A DNA stretch of 64,000 bases, taken from Cupriavidus phytohabitans. Lineage in GTDB: Bacteria; Pseudomonadota; Gammaproteobacteria; Burkholderiales; Burkholderiaceae. How positions within the stretch are numbered: the stretch's first letter is position 1; each line of letters opens with the position of its first letter. The stretch covers positions 62,001 to 126,000 of the forward strand of contig NZ_AUFE01000009.1 of the NCBI RefSeq assembly GCF_000426345.1, given 5' to 3'. This document shows positions 45,524 to 55,555 of this stretch, piece by piece. The notes beneath the pieces were generated by a model, which was not told the origin of the DNA, did not search any database, and saw only the letters and a program-made list of their open reading frames with translations. The translations under genes were made by a program, and so were the position numbers.

Positions 45524-47407
45524 ATGCAACATCCGATAGTGAATACCTTGTCTGATTCCGTTGAGCAAGACGCCCGCCACGCGGGCGCACCCGCCGACCC
45601 CGGCGCCGCAGAACCCGGATCGGGCAGCGAAGCCGCGCCCCGCCGCAAGGGGCTGCGCCGAGGGCTCAGGAACCTGGTGGCGTCGCGCCGCCAGGCGACG
45701 CAAGATCGCGATGCCGGTCTCGCCGAAGGCGCCGAGGCTGGCGTGCCCGGCGAAGCCGCAGAAGCGGCTGCGGCGGCCGGCGGGCGCGGTGCCCAGCGTG
45801 GCCGCGGCAAGCGCAAGCCGGCTCAGGGCGAGGGCGGCCAGGCGCCGCAGGCGCCGGCCGACAAGGCGCCCAGGGCTGAAAGGGCTGATCGGGGCGAGAA
45901 GGCCGAAAGATCCGAGAAGGCAGACAAGGGTGAGCAGGCGGCCCGCAAGCGCAAGCCGAACCCGCGTGGCGGCAAGTCAGCCGCGCCGGCCGAGGGGCAG
46001 GGCGCTGCCGGCCGTCAGCCGCAGGGCCGCCGCAGGGAGGGTGCCAAGCCGCAGGGCCAGCGCAAGGGCCAGGGCGGCGCCGACAAGGCCGCGGCCAGCA
46101 GCGACGACCTGTTCCGCTTTGTGATTTCCGAGCAGTACGACAAGGAAGACACGGTCATCCCGCGCACCAAGGCGAAGCCGGTGCGCGAGCTGTCGGCCGA
46201 GGACGACGCCCCGAAGTTGCACAAGGTGCTGGCCGAAGGCGGCCTGGGCTCGCGCCGCGAAATGGAAGAGCTGATCCTGCAGGGGCGGGTCTCGGTCAAC
46301 GGCCTGCCGGCGCATATCGGCCAGCGGATCCTGCCGGCCGACCAGGTGCGCGTCAACGGCAAGCTGATCCACCGCAAGGTGTCGAGCAAGCCGCCGCGCG
46401 TGCTGCTGTACCACAAGCCGGCCGGCGAAATCGTCAGCCAGTCGGATCCTGAAGGCCGTCCGACCGTGTTCGACAGCCTGCCGCGCATCAAGACCGGCAA
46501 GTGGGTCGCCGTTGGCCGGCTGGACTTCAATACGGAAGGCCTGCTGATCTTCACCACCTCGGGCGATATCGCCAACCGCTTCATGCACCCGCGTTACGGC
46601 GTCGAGCGTGAATACGCGGTGCGCACGCTGGGCGAGCTGGCCGAAGCCGATCGCCAGCGCCTGCTGCACGGTATCAAGCTGGACGACGGCGAGGCCAACT
46701 TCCTGCGCATCGCGGATGGCGGCGGCGAGGGCGTTAACCAGTGGTACCACGTGGCGCTGACCGAAGGTCGTAACCGCGAAGTGCGGCGCATGTTCGAGGC
46801 GGTCGGCCTGACCGTGTCGCGCCTGATCCGCACGCGCTACGGCCAGTTCCTGCTGCCGCGCGGCCTCAAGCGCGGCCGCTGGCAGGAGGTCGAGCCCAAT
46901 GAGGTCAAGGCGCTGATGACCTCGGTCGGCCTGAAGGTGCCGGGCAAGGGAGAGCAGTCCGGCAAGGGCGCGACCAAGGTCGGCGGGCGCAAGCAGCGCA
47001 CCGAAGCGGCGATTGCCGGCATGCCGATGCACACCGGCATGGACGGCCTGCCGCGCTACGAGCAAGGCGGTGCACGGGGCGGCAGCCGCGGCGGCCAGCC
47101 GGATCCGATGAAGACGTCGATGGGCTACATCAGTCATGGCCCCACGCTATTGACCTCGCACGCGGCCAACCTTGGCGGCGGTCGCGGCACCGGCACGCGC
47201 CAGGCGCGTGGCGGCGGTGGCGCCGGCCTTGGCGGGCAAGGCAAGCCGCAGCGTCGTGGCGGTGGCGAGCCGAACGGAAATGTCATGCCGAAGGCGAAGC
47301 AGGGCGGAAACCGTACCCAGCGTGGCGGCGGCGGTGGCGGCGGTGGCGGCGGTGGTGGCGGCAACCGCGGTGGAAACCGTGGGGGCAGCCGGGGCGGCAA
47401 CCGCTGA
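45524..47407 (+). CDS. rluB: 23S rRNA pseudouridine synthase RluB with long low-complexity tails
   Basis: A 627-residue protein, more than twice the 291 of E. coli RluB. Residues 1-200 are Ala/Gly/Lys/Arg-rich and disordered. An S4 domain ([21 protein letters not shown], about 226-260) precedes the catalytic domain, where [14 protein letters not shown] (about 330) holds the active Asp. [19 protein letters not shown] lies near 410, and the core ends near 465. The C-terminal 150 residues are Gly/Arg/Gln-rich with a run of eleven Gly and RGG/NRGG repeats. It makes pseudouridine at 2605 of 23S rRNA (E. coli numbering). The basic tails may bind RNA (inference). Confidence 0.93.
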   Translation: MQHPIVNTLSDSVEQDARHAGAPADPGAAEPGSGSEAAPRRKGLRRGLRNLVASRRQATQDRDAGLAEGAEAGVPGEAAEAAAAAGGRGAQRGRGKRKPAQGEGGQAPQAPADKAPRAERADRGEKAERSEKADKGEQAARKRKPNPRGGKSAAPAEGQGAAGRQPQGRRREGAKPQGQRKGQGGADKAAASSDDLFRFVISEQYDKEDTVIPRTKAKPVRELSAEDDAPKLHKVLAEGGLGSRREMEELILQGRVSVNGLPAHIGQRILPADQVRVNGKLIHRKVSSKPPRVLLYHKPAGEIVSQSDPEGRPTVFDSLPRIKTGKWVAVGRLDFNTEGLLIFTTSGDIANRFMHPRYGVEREYAVRTLGELAEADRQRLLHGIKLDDGEANFLRIADGGGEGVNQWYHVALTEGRNREVRRMFEAVGLTVSRLIRTRYGQFLLPRGLKRGRWQEVEPNEVKALMTSVGLKVPGKGEQSGKGATKVGGRKQRTEAAIAGMPMHTGMDGLPRYEQGGARGGSRGGQPDPMKTSMGYISHGPTLLTSHAANLGGGRGTGTRQARGGGGAGLGGQGKPQRRGGGEPNGNVMPKAKQGGNRTQRGGGGGGGGGGGGGNRGGNRGGSRGGNR

Positions 47408-47478
47408 GTGGCAGATGCTGCGCACGGCGGTCGGAGAGCCCGCCGGCGCGGCAAGTAACGTGCGAGTATGTCTGGCTT

Positions 47479-47507
47479 TTGCCTTTTCGACATAATCTGC
47501 GTATAAT
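47479..47507 (+). promoter_or_regulatory. Strong promoter of the rimP–nusA–infB operon
   Basis: TTGCCT (47479-47484), a 17-bp spacer and TATAAT (47502-47507), the latter a perfect -10. Transcription should start near 47514, about 195 nt before the rimP start. Confidence 0.8.
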
Positions 47508-47524
47508 TCAAGTCTATTCAAAAA

Positions 47525-47585
47525 GCCATCCTCGCCGAGGGTGGGCGAATGATGGGCATTGCGCCCATTTTTTTTTGGTTCGCCC
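47525..47585 (+). terminator. Attenuator: terminator with competing anti-terminator in the rimP leader
   Basis: Terminator: ATGGGC (47552-47557) pairs with GCCCAT (47563-47568), followed by nine Ts, about 60 nt after the predicted start. Anti-terminator: CCATC (47526-47530) can pair with GATGG (47551-47555), stacked on TCGCC (47532-47536) with GGCGA (47544-47548), which blocks the terminator's left arm. GGGCGAA (47543-47549) is also complementary to TTCGCCC (47579-47585). Attenuators before rimP are known in gammaproteobacteria. Confidence 0.7.
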
Positions 47586-47708
47586 GAATTCGGTCCCGCG
47601 CCCCGGCGCGTGGGGGATGGCGGACAGGCAGCACTGCAGCAGGGTCGTCCCGGACGGCCGCGGCGGGTTTGCCTGCCACGGTGTTGATGGCCATTACTCG
47701 GGATAACA

Positions 47709-48197
47709 GTGCATCTGGCAGATTTGATCGAAACCACCCTTAACGGCATGGGATATGAGCTGGTTGAGCTCGAGCGTGCCCCGGCCGGATTGTTGCGTGT
47801 CTATATCGATCAGCCTGAAACCGGCATTGCCATCGAGGATTGTGAAAAGGTGAGCCGCCAGCTCACCCACGTGTTCACGGTCGAGAACGTCGACTACGAA
47901 CGCCTCGAGGTCTCGTCGCCCGGACTGGACCGGCCGCTGAAGAAGCTGGCTGACTACGTCCGCTTTGCCGGCGCCGAGGCGCGCGTGACGCTGCGCCTGC
48001 CGGTCAACGGGCAGAAGAACTTCACGGGCATCCTGCGCGAGCCGGCCGGCGAGGCCGGCGCGGAAAAGGTCGGCCTGGAGTTCGAGGGCAAGGATGGCCC
48101 GGCACTGCTGGAATTTGCCGTATCCGATGTCGACAAGGCACGCCTGGTGCCGGTATTCGACTTCAAAGGAAATCAAAGAAAAGGGAACAAGCAATGA
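47709..48197 (+). CDS. rimP: Ribosome maturation factor RimP
   Basis: A 162-residue RimP that assists 30S subunit maturation. The conserved [20 protein letters not shown], the [11 protein letters not shown] signature near residue 70 and the C-terminal Sm-like domain are present. The start is GTG at 47709 with GGGATAAC just upstream. It overlaps nusA by 4 bp (ATGA). It is first in the translation/transcription operon rimP–nusA–infB–rbfA–truB behind a promoter and attenuator. Confidence 0.95.
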   Translation: MHLADLIETTLNGMGYELVELERAPAGLLRVYIDQPETGIAIEDCEKVSRQLTHVFTVENVDYERLEVSSPGLDRPLKKLADYVRFAGAEARVTLRLPVNGQKNFTGILREPAGEAGAEKVGLEFEGKDGPALLEFAVSDVDKARLVPVFDFKGNQRKGNKQ

Positions 48198-49669
48198 GCC
48201 GCGAAGTTCTGTTGCTCGTCGATGCGCTTGCGCGTGAGAAGAACGTCGACAAGGATGTGGTATTCGGTGCCCTGGAGGCGGCGCTCGCCTCGGCCACCAA
48301 GAAGCGTTTCGAAGAAGACGTGGATATCCGGGTCGCGATCGATCGCGAGTCGGGCGAGCATGAAACCTTCCGCCGCTGGCTGGTCGTTCCCGACGAACAG
48401 GGCCTGCAGGAGCCGGACAAGCAGATCCTGCTGTTCGAAGCCCGCGATGAGAATCCCAGCCTTGAGCTTGGCGACTACATCGAGCAGCAGATCGAGTCGG
48501 TCGAGTTCGGCCGTATCGGCGCGCAGGCGGCCAAGCAGGTGATCCTGCAGCGCATCCGCGACGCCGAGCGCGAGCAGATCCTGAACGACTACCTCGATCG
48601 CGGCGAGAAGATCATGACCGGCACGGTCAAGCGCGCCGACAAGAAGGGCCTGATCGTGGAATCCGGCCGCGTGGAAGCGCTGCTGGCCCGCGACCAGATC
48701 ATCCCGAAGGAAAACCTGCGCACCGGCGACCGTGTGCGTGCGTATATCCTGAATGTGGACCGCGCCGCGCGCGGCCCGCAGATCGAGCTGTCGCGCACTG
48801 CCCCTGAGTTCCTGATCAAGCTCTTCGAAAACGAAGTGCCGGAAATGGAACAGGGCCTGCTGGAAATCAAGGCCGCCGCCCGTGATCCGGGCGTGCGTGC
48901 CAAGATCGCGGTGGTTGCGCATGACAAGCGCATCGACCCGATCGGCACCTGCGTTGGCGTGCGCGGTACGCGCGTGACCGCGGTGCGCAACGAGATCGGC
49001 GGCGAGGCCGTGGATATCGTGCTGTGGTCGGAAGACCCGGCGCAGTTTGTGATCGGCGCGCTGGCACCTGCGCAAGTGCAGTCGATCGTTGTCGATGAAG
49101 AGAAGCACAGCATGGACGTGGTGGTCGACGAGGAAAACCTCGCCGTCGCCATCGGCCGCAGTGGCCAGAACGTACGCCTGGCGTCCGAACTGACCGGCTG
49201 GCAGATCAACATCATGACGCAGGAAGAATCGGCGCAGAAGCAGGCCGAAGAGAGCGATGTCGTGCGCAAGCTGTTCATGTCCAAGCTGGACGTGGATGAG
49301 GAAGTGGCGGACATCCTGATCGAGGAAGGCTTCTCCACGCTGGAAGAAGTGGCCTATGTCCCCATCAGTGAAATGATGGAGATCGAGGCCTTTGACGAAG
49401 ACACCGTCAACGAGCTGCGCAACCGCGCGCGTGATGCGCTCCTGACGATGGAACTGGCCCGGGAAGAAAAGGTGGAAGAGGTGTCGCAGGATCTGCGATC
49501 GCTCGACGGCCTGAACCCGGAACTGATCGGCAAATTGGCCGAAGGTGACATCCACACGCGTGACGACCTGGCTGAACTGGCCGTCGACGAACTGGTCGAG
49601 ATGACGGGCGTCACCGAGGAAGAAGCCAAGGCGCTGATCATGAAAGCACGGGAACATTGGTTCAACTGA
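48194..49669 (+). CDS. nusA: Transcription termination/antitermination factor NusA
   Basis: A 491-residue NusA that binds RNA polymerase and nascent RNA, tuning pausing, termination and antitermination. Parts: the N-terminal polymerase-binding domain (1-130), S1 (about 135-200, [16 protein letters not shown]), KH1 and KH2 (about 205-345, with [20 protein letters not shown] and [18 protein letters not shown]), and two C-terminal acidic repeats as in proteobacteria. In E. coli NusA represses its own operon, so the leader attenuator here may be its target (inference). Confidence 0.97.
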   Translation: MSREVLLLVDALAREKNVDKDVVFGALEAALASATKKRFEEDVDIRVAIDRESGEHETFRRWLVVPDEQGLQEPDKQILLFEARDENPSLELGDYIEQQIESVEFGRIGAQAAKQVILQRIRDAEREQILNDYLDRGEKIMTGTVKRADKKGLIVESGRVEALLARDQIIPKENLRTGDRVRAYILNVDRAARGPQIELSRTAPEFLIKLFENEVPEMEQGLLEIKAAARDPGVRAKIAVVAHDKRIDPIGTCVGVRGTRVTAVRNEIGGEAVDIVLWSEDPAQFVIGALAPAQVQSIVVDEEKHSMDVVVDEENLAVAIGRSGQNVRLASELTGWQINIMTQEESAQKQAEESDVVRKLFMSKLDVDEEVADILIEEGFSTLEEVAYVPISEMMEIEAFDEDTVNELRNRARDALLTMELAREEKVEEVSQDLRSLDGLNPELIGKLAEGDIHTRDDLAELAVDELVEMTGVTEEEAKALIMKAREHWFN

Positions 49670-49759
49670 GGGACACGGCCGGGCTGCCGACACCAGCCCG
49701 GGCGCGCTTTCCGCATACGATTTGTCCCGACGAAGACACCAAGCATTGAAAGGGTTTGA

Positions 49760-52651
49760 ATGGCAAGCACAACAGTTGCCCAACTGGCCGCAGAACTGAG
49801 TCGCAGCGCAGCTGCCCTGCTGGAACAATTGCAGGCGGCTGGGGTGGGCAAAGCTGCGCCAGAAGACATCATCACGGAATCGGATAAGACCAGGCTGCTG
49901 GACTATCTGAAGCGCTCGCACGGCCAGGCCGACGACAGCGCCCGCAAGAAGATTACGCTGACCAAGCGCGAGACCTCGGAGATCCGCCAGTCGGATGGCA
50001 CCGGCAAGACTCGCACCGTCCAGGTTGAGGTGCGCAAGAAGCGCGTGCTGATCAAGCGCGACGAAGCCCAGCCTGAAGTCCAGGCGGATGCCGCCGAAGG
50101 GCATGCAGCGGCCGCGGCCGAGGCTGCCGAACAGGCACGCCGCGACGAGGAAGAACGCCGTCAGGCCGAACTGCTGGCGCGCCAGGAAGCCGAAGCAAAG
50201 GCCGCCCGCGAGGCAGCCGAGCGTGAGGAAGCCGAGCGCCGCGCCCAGCAGGAAGCCCTGGAAGCGGAACAGCGCCGCCAGGCGGAACTCGCCGCCAAGA
50301 AGGTGGAGGAAGAGGCTGCCGCGTCGCGCGCCGTGACCGAGGCCGCGGAAGACTCCTCGCGCAAGAAGGCCGAGGACGAGAAGGCCCGCGTCGCCGCTGA
50401 ACGCGCCGAGGCGCAGAAGGCTGCGGACGAGGCCAAGGCCGCTGCCGACAAGGCCCGCGCCGAGCAGGAAGTCGCTGCGCGCAAGCGCCGCGAGGCTGCC
50501 GAAGCCGAGGCTCGTGCGATCCAGCAGATGCTGAACGCACCTCCGCGCGTGCTGAAGGCGCCGTCCGAGCGCAAGGCTGAAGAAAAGAAGGCCGAGCAGA
50601 CCGGTACGCTGCACAAACCGGTGAAGCCGGCCGGTGCGACCACGGAAGCGAAGAAAGACGACAAGAAGCCGGCCACCACGACCACGACCACGGCAACCGC
50701 CGACAAGAAGGGCAAGGTCGTGAAGGCAGGCTGGCAGGACGACAGCAGCCGCAAGAAGGGCAGCGGCCTGAAGACGCGCGGCGATTCGTCGGGCGGCGTG
50801 GGCGGCTGGCGCGGTGGCCCGCGTGGCCGTGGCGGCAGGCAGCAGCAGCACGACGACAGCCGCAGCAGCTTCCAGGCGCCGACCGAACCGGTGGTGCGTG
50901 AAGTGCACGTGCCCGAGACCGTCTCCGTGGCCGACCTGGCCCACAAGATGGCCGTCAAGGCGTCCGAGGTCATCAAACAGATGATGAAGCTCGGCCAGAT
51001 GGTGACCATCAACCAGGTGCTGGACCAGGAAACCGCCATGATCGTGGTGGAAGAAATGGGCCACAAGGCGTTCGCCGCCAAGCTGGACGATCCGGAAGCG
51101 CTGCTGGTGGTGGACGGTGAAGAACACACCGACGCCGAACTGCTGCCGCGCCCGCCGGTGGTGACCGTGATGGGTCACGTCGACCACGGCAAGACCTCGC
51201 TGCTGGACTACATCCGCCGCACCAAGGTTGCCGCGGGCGAAGCCGGCGGCATTACGCAGCACATCGGTGCCTACCACGTGGAAACCGACCGTGGCGTGAT
51301 CACCTTCCTGGACACCCCTGGTCACGAGGCCTTTACGGCCATGCGTGCCCGCGGTGCCAAGGCGACCGACATCGTGATCCTGGTGGTCGCGGCCGACGAC
51401 GGCGTGATGCCGCAGACCAAGGAAGCGATCGCGCACGCCAAGGCTGCCGGCGTGCCCATCGTGGTGGCAATCAACAAGATTGACAAGCCCGACGCCAACC
51501 CGGACCGCGTGAAGCAGGAGCTGGTGGCCGAGCAGGTGGTGCCGGAAGAATACGGTGGCGATTCGCCGTTCGTGCCGGTGTCCGCCAAGATGGGTACAGG
51601 TGTGGAAGACTTGCTCGAGCAAGTGCTCCTGCAAGCCGAAGTGCTGGAGCTGAAGGCTCCGGTGGAAGCCCCGGCCAAGGGCCTGGTGGTGGAGGCCCAG
51701 CTCGACAAGGGCAAGGGCCCGATCGCTACCATCCTGGTCAGCAGCGGCACGCTCAAGCGTGGCGACGTGGTCCTGGCTGGCAGCGCCTACGGCCGCGTGC
51801 GTGCCATGCTGGACGAGAACGGCAAGCCGACCAAGGAAGCTGGTCCGTCGATCCCGGTGGAAATCCAGGGTCTGTCGGAAGTGCCTGCCGCCGGTGAGGA
51901 AGTGCTGGTGCTGCCGGACGAGCGCAAGGCGCGCGAAATCGCGCTGTTCCGCCAGGGCAAGTTCCGCGACGTGAAGCTGGCCAAGCAACAGGCCGCCAAG
52001 CTCGAGAACATGCTGGAGCAGATGACGGAAGGCGAAGTGCAGACGCTGCCGCTGATCGTCAAGGCCGACGTGCAGGGTTCGCAGGAAGCGCTGGTGCAAT
52101 CGCTGCAGAAGCTGTCGACCGCCGAAGTGCGCGTGCAGATTGTGCACGGCGGCGTGGGTGGCATCTCCGAGTCCGACGTCAACCTGGCAACGGCGTCGAA
52201 GGCGGTCATCATCGGCTTCAACGTGCGTGCCGACGCCGGCGCGCGCAAGCTGGCCGAGCACAACGGCATCGATATCCGCTACTACAACATCATTTACGAT
52301 GCGGTAGACGAGATCAAGGCGGCGATGTCCGGCATGCTGGCGCCGGAGAAGCGCGAGACCACGACCGGCACGGTCGAGGTGCGCCAGGTGTTCCGCGTGC
52401 CGAAGGTCGGCGCGGTGGCGGGTTGTATGGTCACCGATGGCGTGGTCAAGCGCTCCTCGCTGGTGCGCGTGCTGCGCAACAACGTGGTCATCTTCAGCGG
52501 CGAGCTCGATTCGCTGAAGCGCTTCAAGGACGACGTCAAGGAAGTGAAGCAAGGCTTCGAGTGCGGTCTGTCGATCAAGAACTTCAACGATGTTCAGGAA
52601 GGCGACCAGCTCGAGGTGTACGAAATCACCGAGGTGGCGCGTACGCTGTAA
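49760..52651 (+). CDS. infB: Translation initiation factor IF-2
   Basis: A 963-residue IF-2. The N-terminal IF2_N motif ([19 protein letters not shown]) is followed by about 230 residues of Ala/Glu/Lys/Arg-rich coiled sequence and a Gly/Arg patch, then a second IF2_N domain near 385. The G domain has GHVDHGKT at residue 472, DTPGHEAF near 518 and NKIDKPDA near 572. Domains II-IV that bind initiator tRNA complete the protein. The tail length is normal for betaproteobacteria. Internal starts, as in E. coli, are possible. Confidence 0.97.
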   Translation: MASTTVAQLAAELSRSAAALLEQLQAAGVGKAAPEDIITESDKTRLLDYLKRSHGQADDSARKKITLTKRETSEIRQSDGTGKTRTVQVEVRKKRVLIKRDEAQPEVQADAAEGHAAAAAEAAEQARRDEEERRQAELLARQEAEAKAAREAAEREEAERRAQQEALEAEQRRQAELAAKKVEEEAAASRAVTEAAEDSSRKKAEDEKARVAAERAEAQKAADEAKAAADKARAEQEVAARKRREAAEAEARAIQQMLNAPPRVLKAPSERKAEEKKAEQTGTLHKPVKPAGATTEAKKDDKKPATTTTTTATADKKGKVVKAGWQDDSSRKKGSGLKTRGDSSGGVGGWRGGPRGRGGRQQQHDDSRSSFQAPTEPVVREVHVPETVSVADLAHKMAVKASEVIKQMMKLGQMVTINQVLDQETAMIVVEEMGHKAFAAKLDDPEALLVVDGEEHTDAELLPRPPVVTVMGHVDHGKTSLLDYIRRTKVAAGEAGGITQHIGAYHVETDRGVITFLDTPGHEAFTAMRARGAKATDIVILVVAADDGVMPQTKEAIAHAKAAGVPIVVAINKIDKPDANPDRVKQELVAEQVVPEEYGGDSPFVPVSAKMGTGVEDLLEQVLLQAEVLELKAPVEAPAKGLVVEAQLDKGKGPIATILVSSGTLKRGDVVLAGSAYGRVRAMLDENGKPTKEAGPSIPVEIQGLSEVPAAGEEVLVLPDERKAREIALFRQGKFRDVKLAKQQAAKLENMLEQMTEGEVQTLPLIVKADVQGSQEALVQSLQKLSTAEVRVQIVHGGVGGISESDVNLATASKAVIIGFNVRADAGARKLAEHNGIDIRYYNIIYDAVDEIKAAMSGMLAPEKRETTTGTVEVRQVFRVPKVGAVAGCMVTDGVVKRSSLVRVLRNNVVIFSGELDSLKRFKDDVKEVKQGFECGLSIKNFNDVQEGDQLEVYEITEVARTL

Positions 52652-52661
52652 GCGTCGCAAG

Positions 52662-52687
52662 CAACGGCAGGCCTCGGCCTGCCGTTG
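52662..52687 (+). repeat. Intercistronic hairpin infB–rbfA
   Basis: CAACGGCAGGC (52662-52672) pairs perfectly with 52677-52687 around a CTCG loop, 10 bp after the infB stop. No T-run follows, so partial termination or mRNA processing is more likely than a full stop. Confidence 0.65.
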
Positions 52688-52710
52688 TCATCTCAGCAGA
52701 ACAGTATTGA

Positions 52711-53079
52711 ATGGCCAAGAAAGGCAATATCTCCTCCCGCAACCTCCGCATCTCCGACCAGATCCAGAAGGACCTGGCCGAGATGATCCAGCGCGAGCTG
52801 CGCGACCCGCGCCTGGGCCTGGTCACGCTGCAGTCGGTCACGCTGACGCCGGACTATGCCCACGCCAAGGTGCACTTCACAGTGCTGGGTGCCGAGCCGG
52901 CAACGGCCGAAGCCATTCTCAACGAGAAGGCCGGCTTCCTGCACTCGCTGCTGTACAAGCGCCTGCACATCCACACCGTGCCGACGCTGCGTTTCCTGCA
53001 CGATACCTCGGTCGAACACGCGATCGAGATGTCCAAGCTGATCAACGAAGCGAACGCCACGCGTTCGAAAGACGACTGA
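52711..53079 (+). CDS. rbfA: 30S ribosome-binding factor RbfA
   Basis: A 122-residue KH-fold protein that binds the 30S subunit near the 5' end of 16S rRNA during late assembly and cold adaptation. The typical order is [20 protein letters not shown], then [23 protein letters not shown], and [15 protein letters not shown] near the end. It is co-transcribed between infB and truB. Confidence 0.95.
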   Translation: MAKKGNISSRNLRISDQIQKDLAEMIQRELRDPRLGLVTLQSVTLTPDYAHAKVHFTVLGAEPATAEAILNEKAGFLHSLLYKRLHIHTVPTLRFLHDTSVEHAIEMSKLINEANATRSKDD

Positions 53080-53164
53080 GCCGGTGCCCGTGCCGCCAGG
53101 CATGGGCAACGCGACCCGCAGGGCCGCAAGCCGCGCCGCATCAGCGTCGCTCCTGTTTCCTCCG

Positions 53165-54121
53165 ATGACCGAATCCAACGCCGCTCGTCCGCCGCGCCTG
53201 CCGCGCCGCGACGTCCATGGTGTGCTGCTGCTCGACAAGCCGCTGGGCCTGTCGTCCAACGATGCGCTGGTGCGCGCCAAGCGCCTGCTGCGCGCCAACA
53301 AGGCCGGGCATACCGGCACGCTCGACCCGCTGGCCACAGGCTTGCTGCCGCTGTGCTTCGGCGAGGCCACCAAGTTTTCGCAGGACCTGCTGGAAGCGGA
53401 CAAGACCTATGACGCCGTGGTGCGGCTGGGTGCGCGCTCCAGTACCGGCGATGCCGAGGGCGAATTGCTCGATATCCGTGAGGTGACCTGCGACCGCGCC
53501 GCGGTGGAGCAGGCGCTGGCGCGCTTTACCGGCGAGATCGAACAGGTGCCGCCGATGCATTCTGCGCTGAAGAAGGATGGCCGACCGCTGTACGAGTACG
53601 CGCGCGCAGGGCAGACGGTCGAGCGCGCCGCGCGCCGTGTCACCATCCACGGGATCGAACTGCTGGATTGCGCGCTGCCCCCGTCGTTCACCACGGCCGC
53701 GTTTACCATGCGCGTGACCTGCAGCAAGGGCACCTACATCCGCACGCTGGCCGAGGACATCGGCGAGGCGCTGGGCTGCGGCGCCCACCTGACCGGGCTG
53801 CGCCGCATTGCCGTGGGCGACCTGACGCTGGACGGTGCGGTGACGCTCGAGCAGATCGAGCAACAGGACGATGCCGCGCGCCCAGGCATGCTGGCCCCGG
53901 TCGACGCCTTGCTGCAGAAGAGCCCGCCCGTGACGCTGGACGAAGCTGCCGCCTCGCGCTTCCTGCAGGGACAGCGCATTGCGCGCCGGGACCTGCCCGA
54001 GGGCACCGAGATAGCGGAAGGCGTGCTGGCGCGCGTCTATGCCGGCGAGCCAGCGCGCCTGCTCGGCGTCGCGCGTATGCGCGAGGGCGCTTTGCGGCCG
54101 GAGCGGCTGGTCAAGCTGTAG
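53165..54121 (+). CDS. truB: tRNA pseudouridine-55 synthase TruB
   Basis: A 318-residue TruB that forms pseudouridine 55 in the T-loop of tRNAs. The catalytic Asp54 lies in HTGTLDPLATGLLPLC. KTYDAVVRLG, VPPMHSALKKDGRPLYEYAR and CSKGTYIRTLAEDIGEALG follow in family order, with a PUA-like C-terminus. The ATG at 53165 gives MTESNAARPP and then the conserved RDVHGVLLLDKP; the upstream in-frame extension has no family match. Last gene of the nusA–infB operon. Confidence 0.96.
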   Translation: MTESNAARPPRLPRRDVHGVLLLDKPLGLSSNDALVRAKRLLRANKAGHTGTLDPLATGLLPLCFGEATKFSQDLLEADKTYDAVVRLGARSSTGDAEGELLDIREVTCDRAAVEQALARFTGEIEQVPPMHSALKKDGRPLYEYARAGQTVERAARRVTIHGIELLDCALPPSFTTAAFTMRVTCSKGTYIRTLAEDIGEALGCGAHLTGLRRIAVGDLTLDGAVTLEQIEQQDDAARPGMLAPVDALLQKSPPVTLDEAAASRFLQGQRIARRDLPEGTEIAEGVLARVYAGEPARLLGVARMREGALRPERLVKL

Positions 54122-54145
54122 GCGCCGCTCCTTGCCGGTAGCGGA

Positions 54146-54355
54146 TCAGTCGAGCGTGATTTTCGCTGCCTTGATCACGTCGGCCCACATCTTGCGGTCC
54201 TGTGCCAGGAACCCGGCGAAATGCTCCGGCGTGTCGCCGACCGGCTCGGAGCCGAATTCCGCCATCTTCTTCTTCACTTCCGGATTCGCGAGCGCCTTCA
54301 CCAGTGCCTGGTTGTAGCGGGCGACGATCGGCCTGGGCAGGTCCTTCGGGCCGAA
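54146..54355 (-). pseudogene. C-terminal remnant of a Bug/TctC-type tricarboxylate-transporter binding protein
   Basis: The reverse strand encodes 69 residues from FGPKDLPRPIVARYNQALVK to the stop at 54146-54148, including PEVKKKMAEFGSEPVG and TPEHFAGFLAQD. This is the last fifth of a Bug-family periplasmic binding protein (usually about 320 residues). No start, signal peptide or N-terminal domain remains. It abuts the aroM-like remnant, which points to a deletion that joined the two. Not expected to be functional. Confidence 0.8.
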
Positions 54356-54369
54356 GTGCCGGTGTCGGT

Positions 54370-54788
54370 ATAAGGGGAGGCATGCGTAACGCGCAATTCA
54401 CAGGACACCGGCCCGATCAGATGAAAGCTGCCGACCTGGCCTTCCAGGGGCAGCACGATGCCGAGCCGCTTGCATCCCTGGGCGAGCGCGACGGTCAGGT
54501 GATCCACCACCTGCTGCGGCTCGATCACCAGCGTGCGCATCGGCGGCAGCGCGGTGCCTGTGCATAGCGGCACCAGTGCGTCGAAGCGGCCATCGTCCAG
54601 CGATGCCATCAGCCGCGCCAGCATGGCCTCGGCCACCGGCTTGCCCATCACCGCCTGCGAGCCGTCGCGCAGGCGGCTGGCGAAGCGGTATTCGCCGCCG
54701 TCGGGGGCGAGCGTGGCGATGGCATCGGCGTCAAGGTCATCGAGGATGCCGAATTCTTCCGCGATTCAATCACCTGCTTGATGGACAT
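54370..54788 (-). pseudogene. AroM-like family gene, truncated and frameshifted
   Basis: From the ATG at 54788 the reading frame gives MSIKQVIES and then nonsense. Another frame, open after a TGA at 54766-54768, encodes an AroM-like stretch: GILDDLDADAIATLAPDGGE, RFASRLRDGSQAVMGKPVAE, LVPLCTGTALPP and LGIVLPLEGQ. Compared with AroM proteins (about 220 residues), some 30 N-terminal residues after MSIK and the whole C-terminus are missing. The match runs out near 54370, next to the Bug remnant. It lies 29 bp downstream of the peptidase E gene. The family call rests on pattern memory. Confidence 0.65.
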
Positions 54789-54817
54789 CTTGCTTGGCTT
54801 TCCTGTATTGCGACGGG

Positions 54818-55534
54818 TCAGATGGCAGTGGCGCAGGCCGGCACCGACAATGCGCCGGGGGCGACGTCTTCGATCTCCTGGCCAAGGAACCAGCGTGCGC
54901 CATGCGCGCCGCCCATCTCCATGCAATCGCCCGATACGCGCACCCAGTTGCCTTCGGGCAGGCCCAGCACCGGCATCCGCGGCTGCAGCACCGTGAACTC
55001 GGCCAGGCGCTGGTCACGGGTTTCGCCGCGGAAGCCCGGGACCACCAGGTTGAAGTAGTGCGGGTTGATCTGGAAGGGCACCAGCGCGAGCGCATCGAGG
55101 CCGCCGGGGTCGGCGACCGGCATGTCGTTGGTGGTGCGGATGGTCGGGCAGGCGACGTTGGTGCCCGCGCTCCAGCCGATATAGCGCGCGGCGCCCGCAG
55201 CCACCTGGCGCGCGATGACGGGCAGCAGGCCGCGCTCGCGCAGGCATTGCAGCAGGCGGAAGGTGTTGCCGCCACCGATGACGATCAGTTCGGCCGCTTC
55301 CAAAGCCCGTACGCAGTCGGCATCGGAGAGCCGGTGCGGGGAGTGCGCTTCGATGCCGGCCGGGGCCAGTGCGTCGCGCACCAATGCTTCATACGTGCCC
55401 CAGTCGCGCGTGACGCCGGCGAACGGCAGGAAGCAGGCACGGGTGCGTCCGCCGGCCAGTTCGCGGATGGCGTCGTGGGCATGGACGAGGTAGCCCGCGT
55501 CGCTGGAGGAGTTGCTGAGTAACAGGAGTTCCAT
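54818..55534 (-). CDS. pepE: Peptidase E (Ser dipeptidase, family S51)
   Basis: A 238-residue enzyme of the class I glutamine-amidotransferase-like fold. The nucleophile Ser122 sits in the elbow GWSAGTNVA, and His159 in INPHYFN is the likely partner. IVIGGGNTF near 85 and the N-terminal LLLLSNSS fit PepE, which cleaves aspartyl dipeptides. Full length, with no sign of decay, although the genes after it are remnants. An IclR regulator lies just upstream and could control it. Confidence 0.88.
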   Translation of the reverse strand: MELLLLSNSSSDAGYLVHAHDAIRELAGGRTRACFLPFAGVTRDWGTYEALVRDALAPAGIEAHSPHRLSDADCVRALEAAELIVIGGGNTFRLLQCLRERGLLPVIARQVAAGAARYIGWSAGTNVACPTIRTTNDMPVADPGGLDALALVPFQINPHYFNLVVPGFRGETRDQRLAEFTVLQPRMPVLGLPEGNWVRVSGDCMEMGGAHGARWFLGQEIEDVAPGALSVPACATAI

Positions 55535-55555
55535 GGGATTGAGCTGCCGGGGTTG

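Noticed and set aside
47330..47404. GGC/GGT repeats at the end of rluB as a DNA repeat or CRISPR-like array
   Set aside because: They are in-frame glycine codons of the RluB tail, with no spacers or palindromic repeat units.
48173..52660. A 1495-codon open frame on the reverse strand opposite nusA and infB
   Set aside because: It mirrors the codon structure of two certain genes in GC-rich DNA. Its translation is low-complexity His/Leu/Arg-rich with no recognisable domain.
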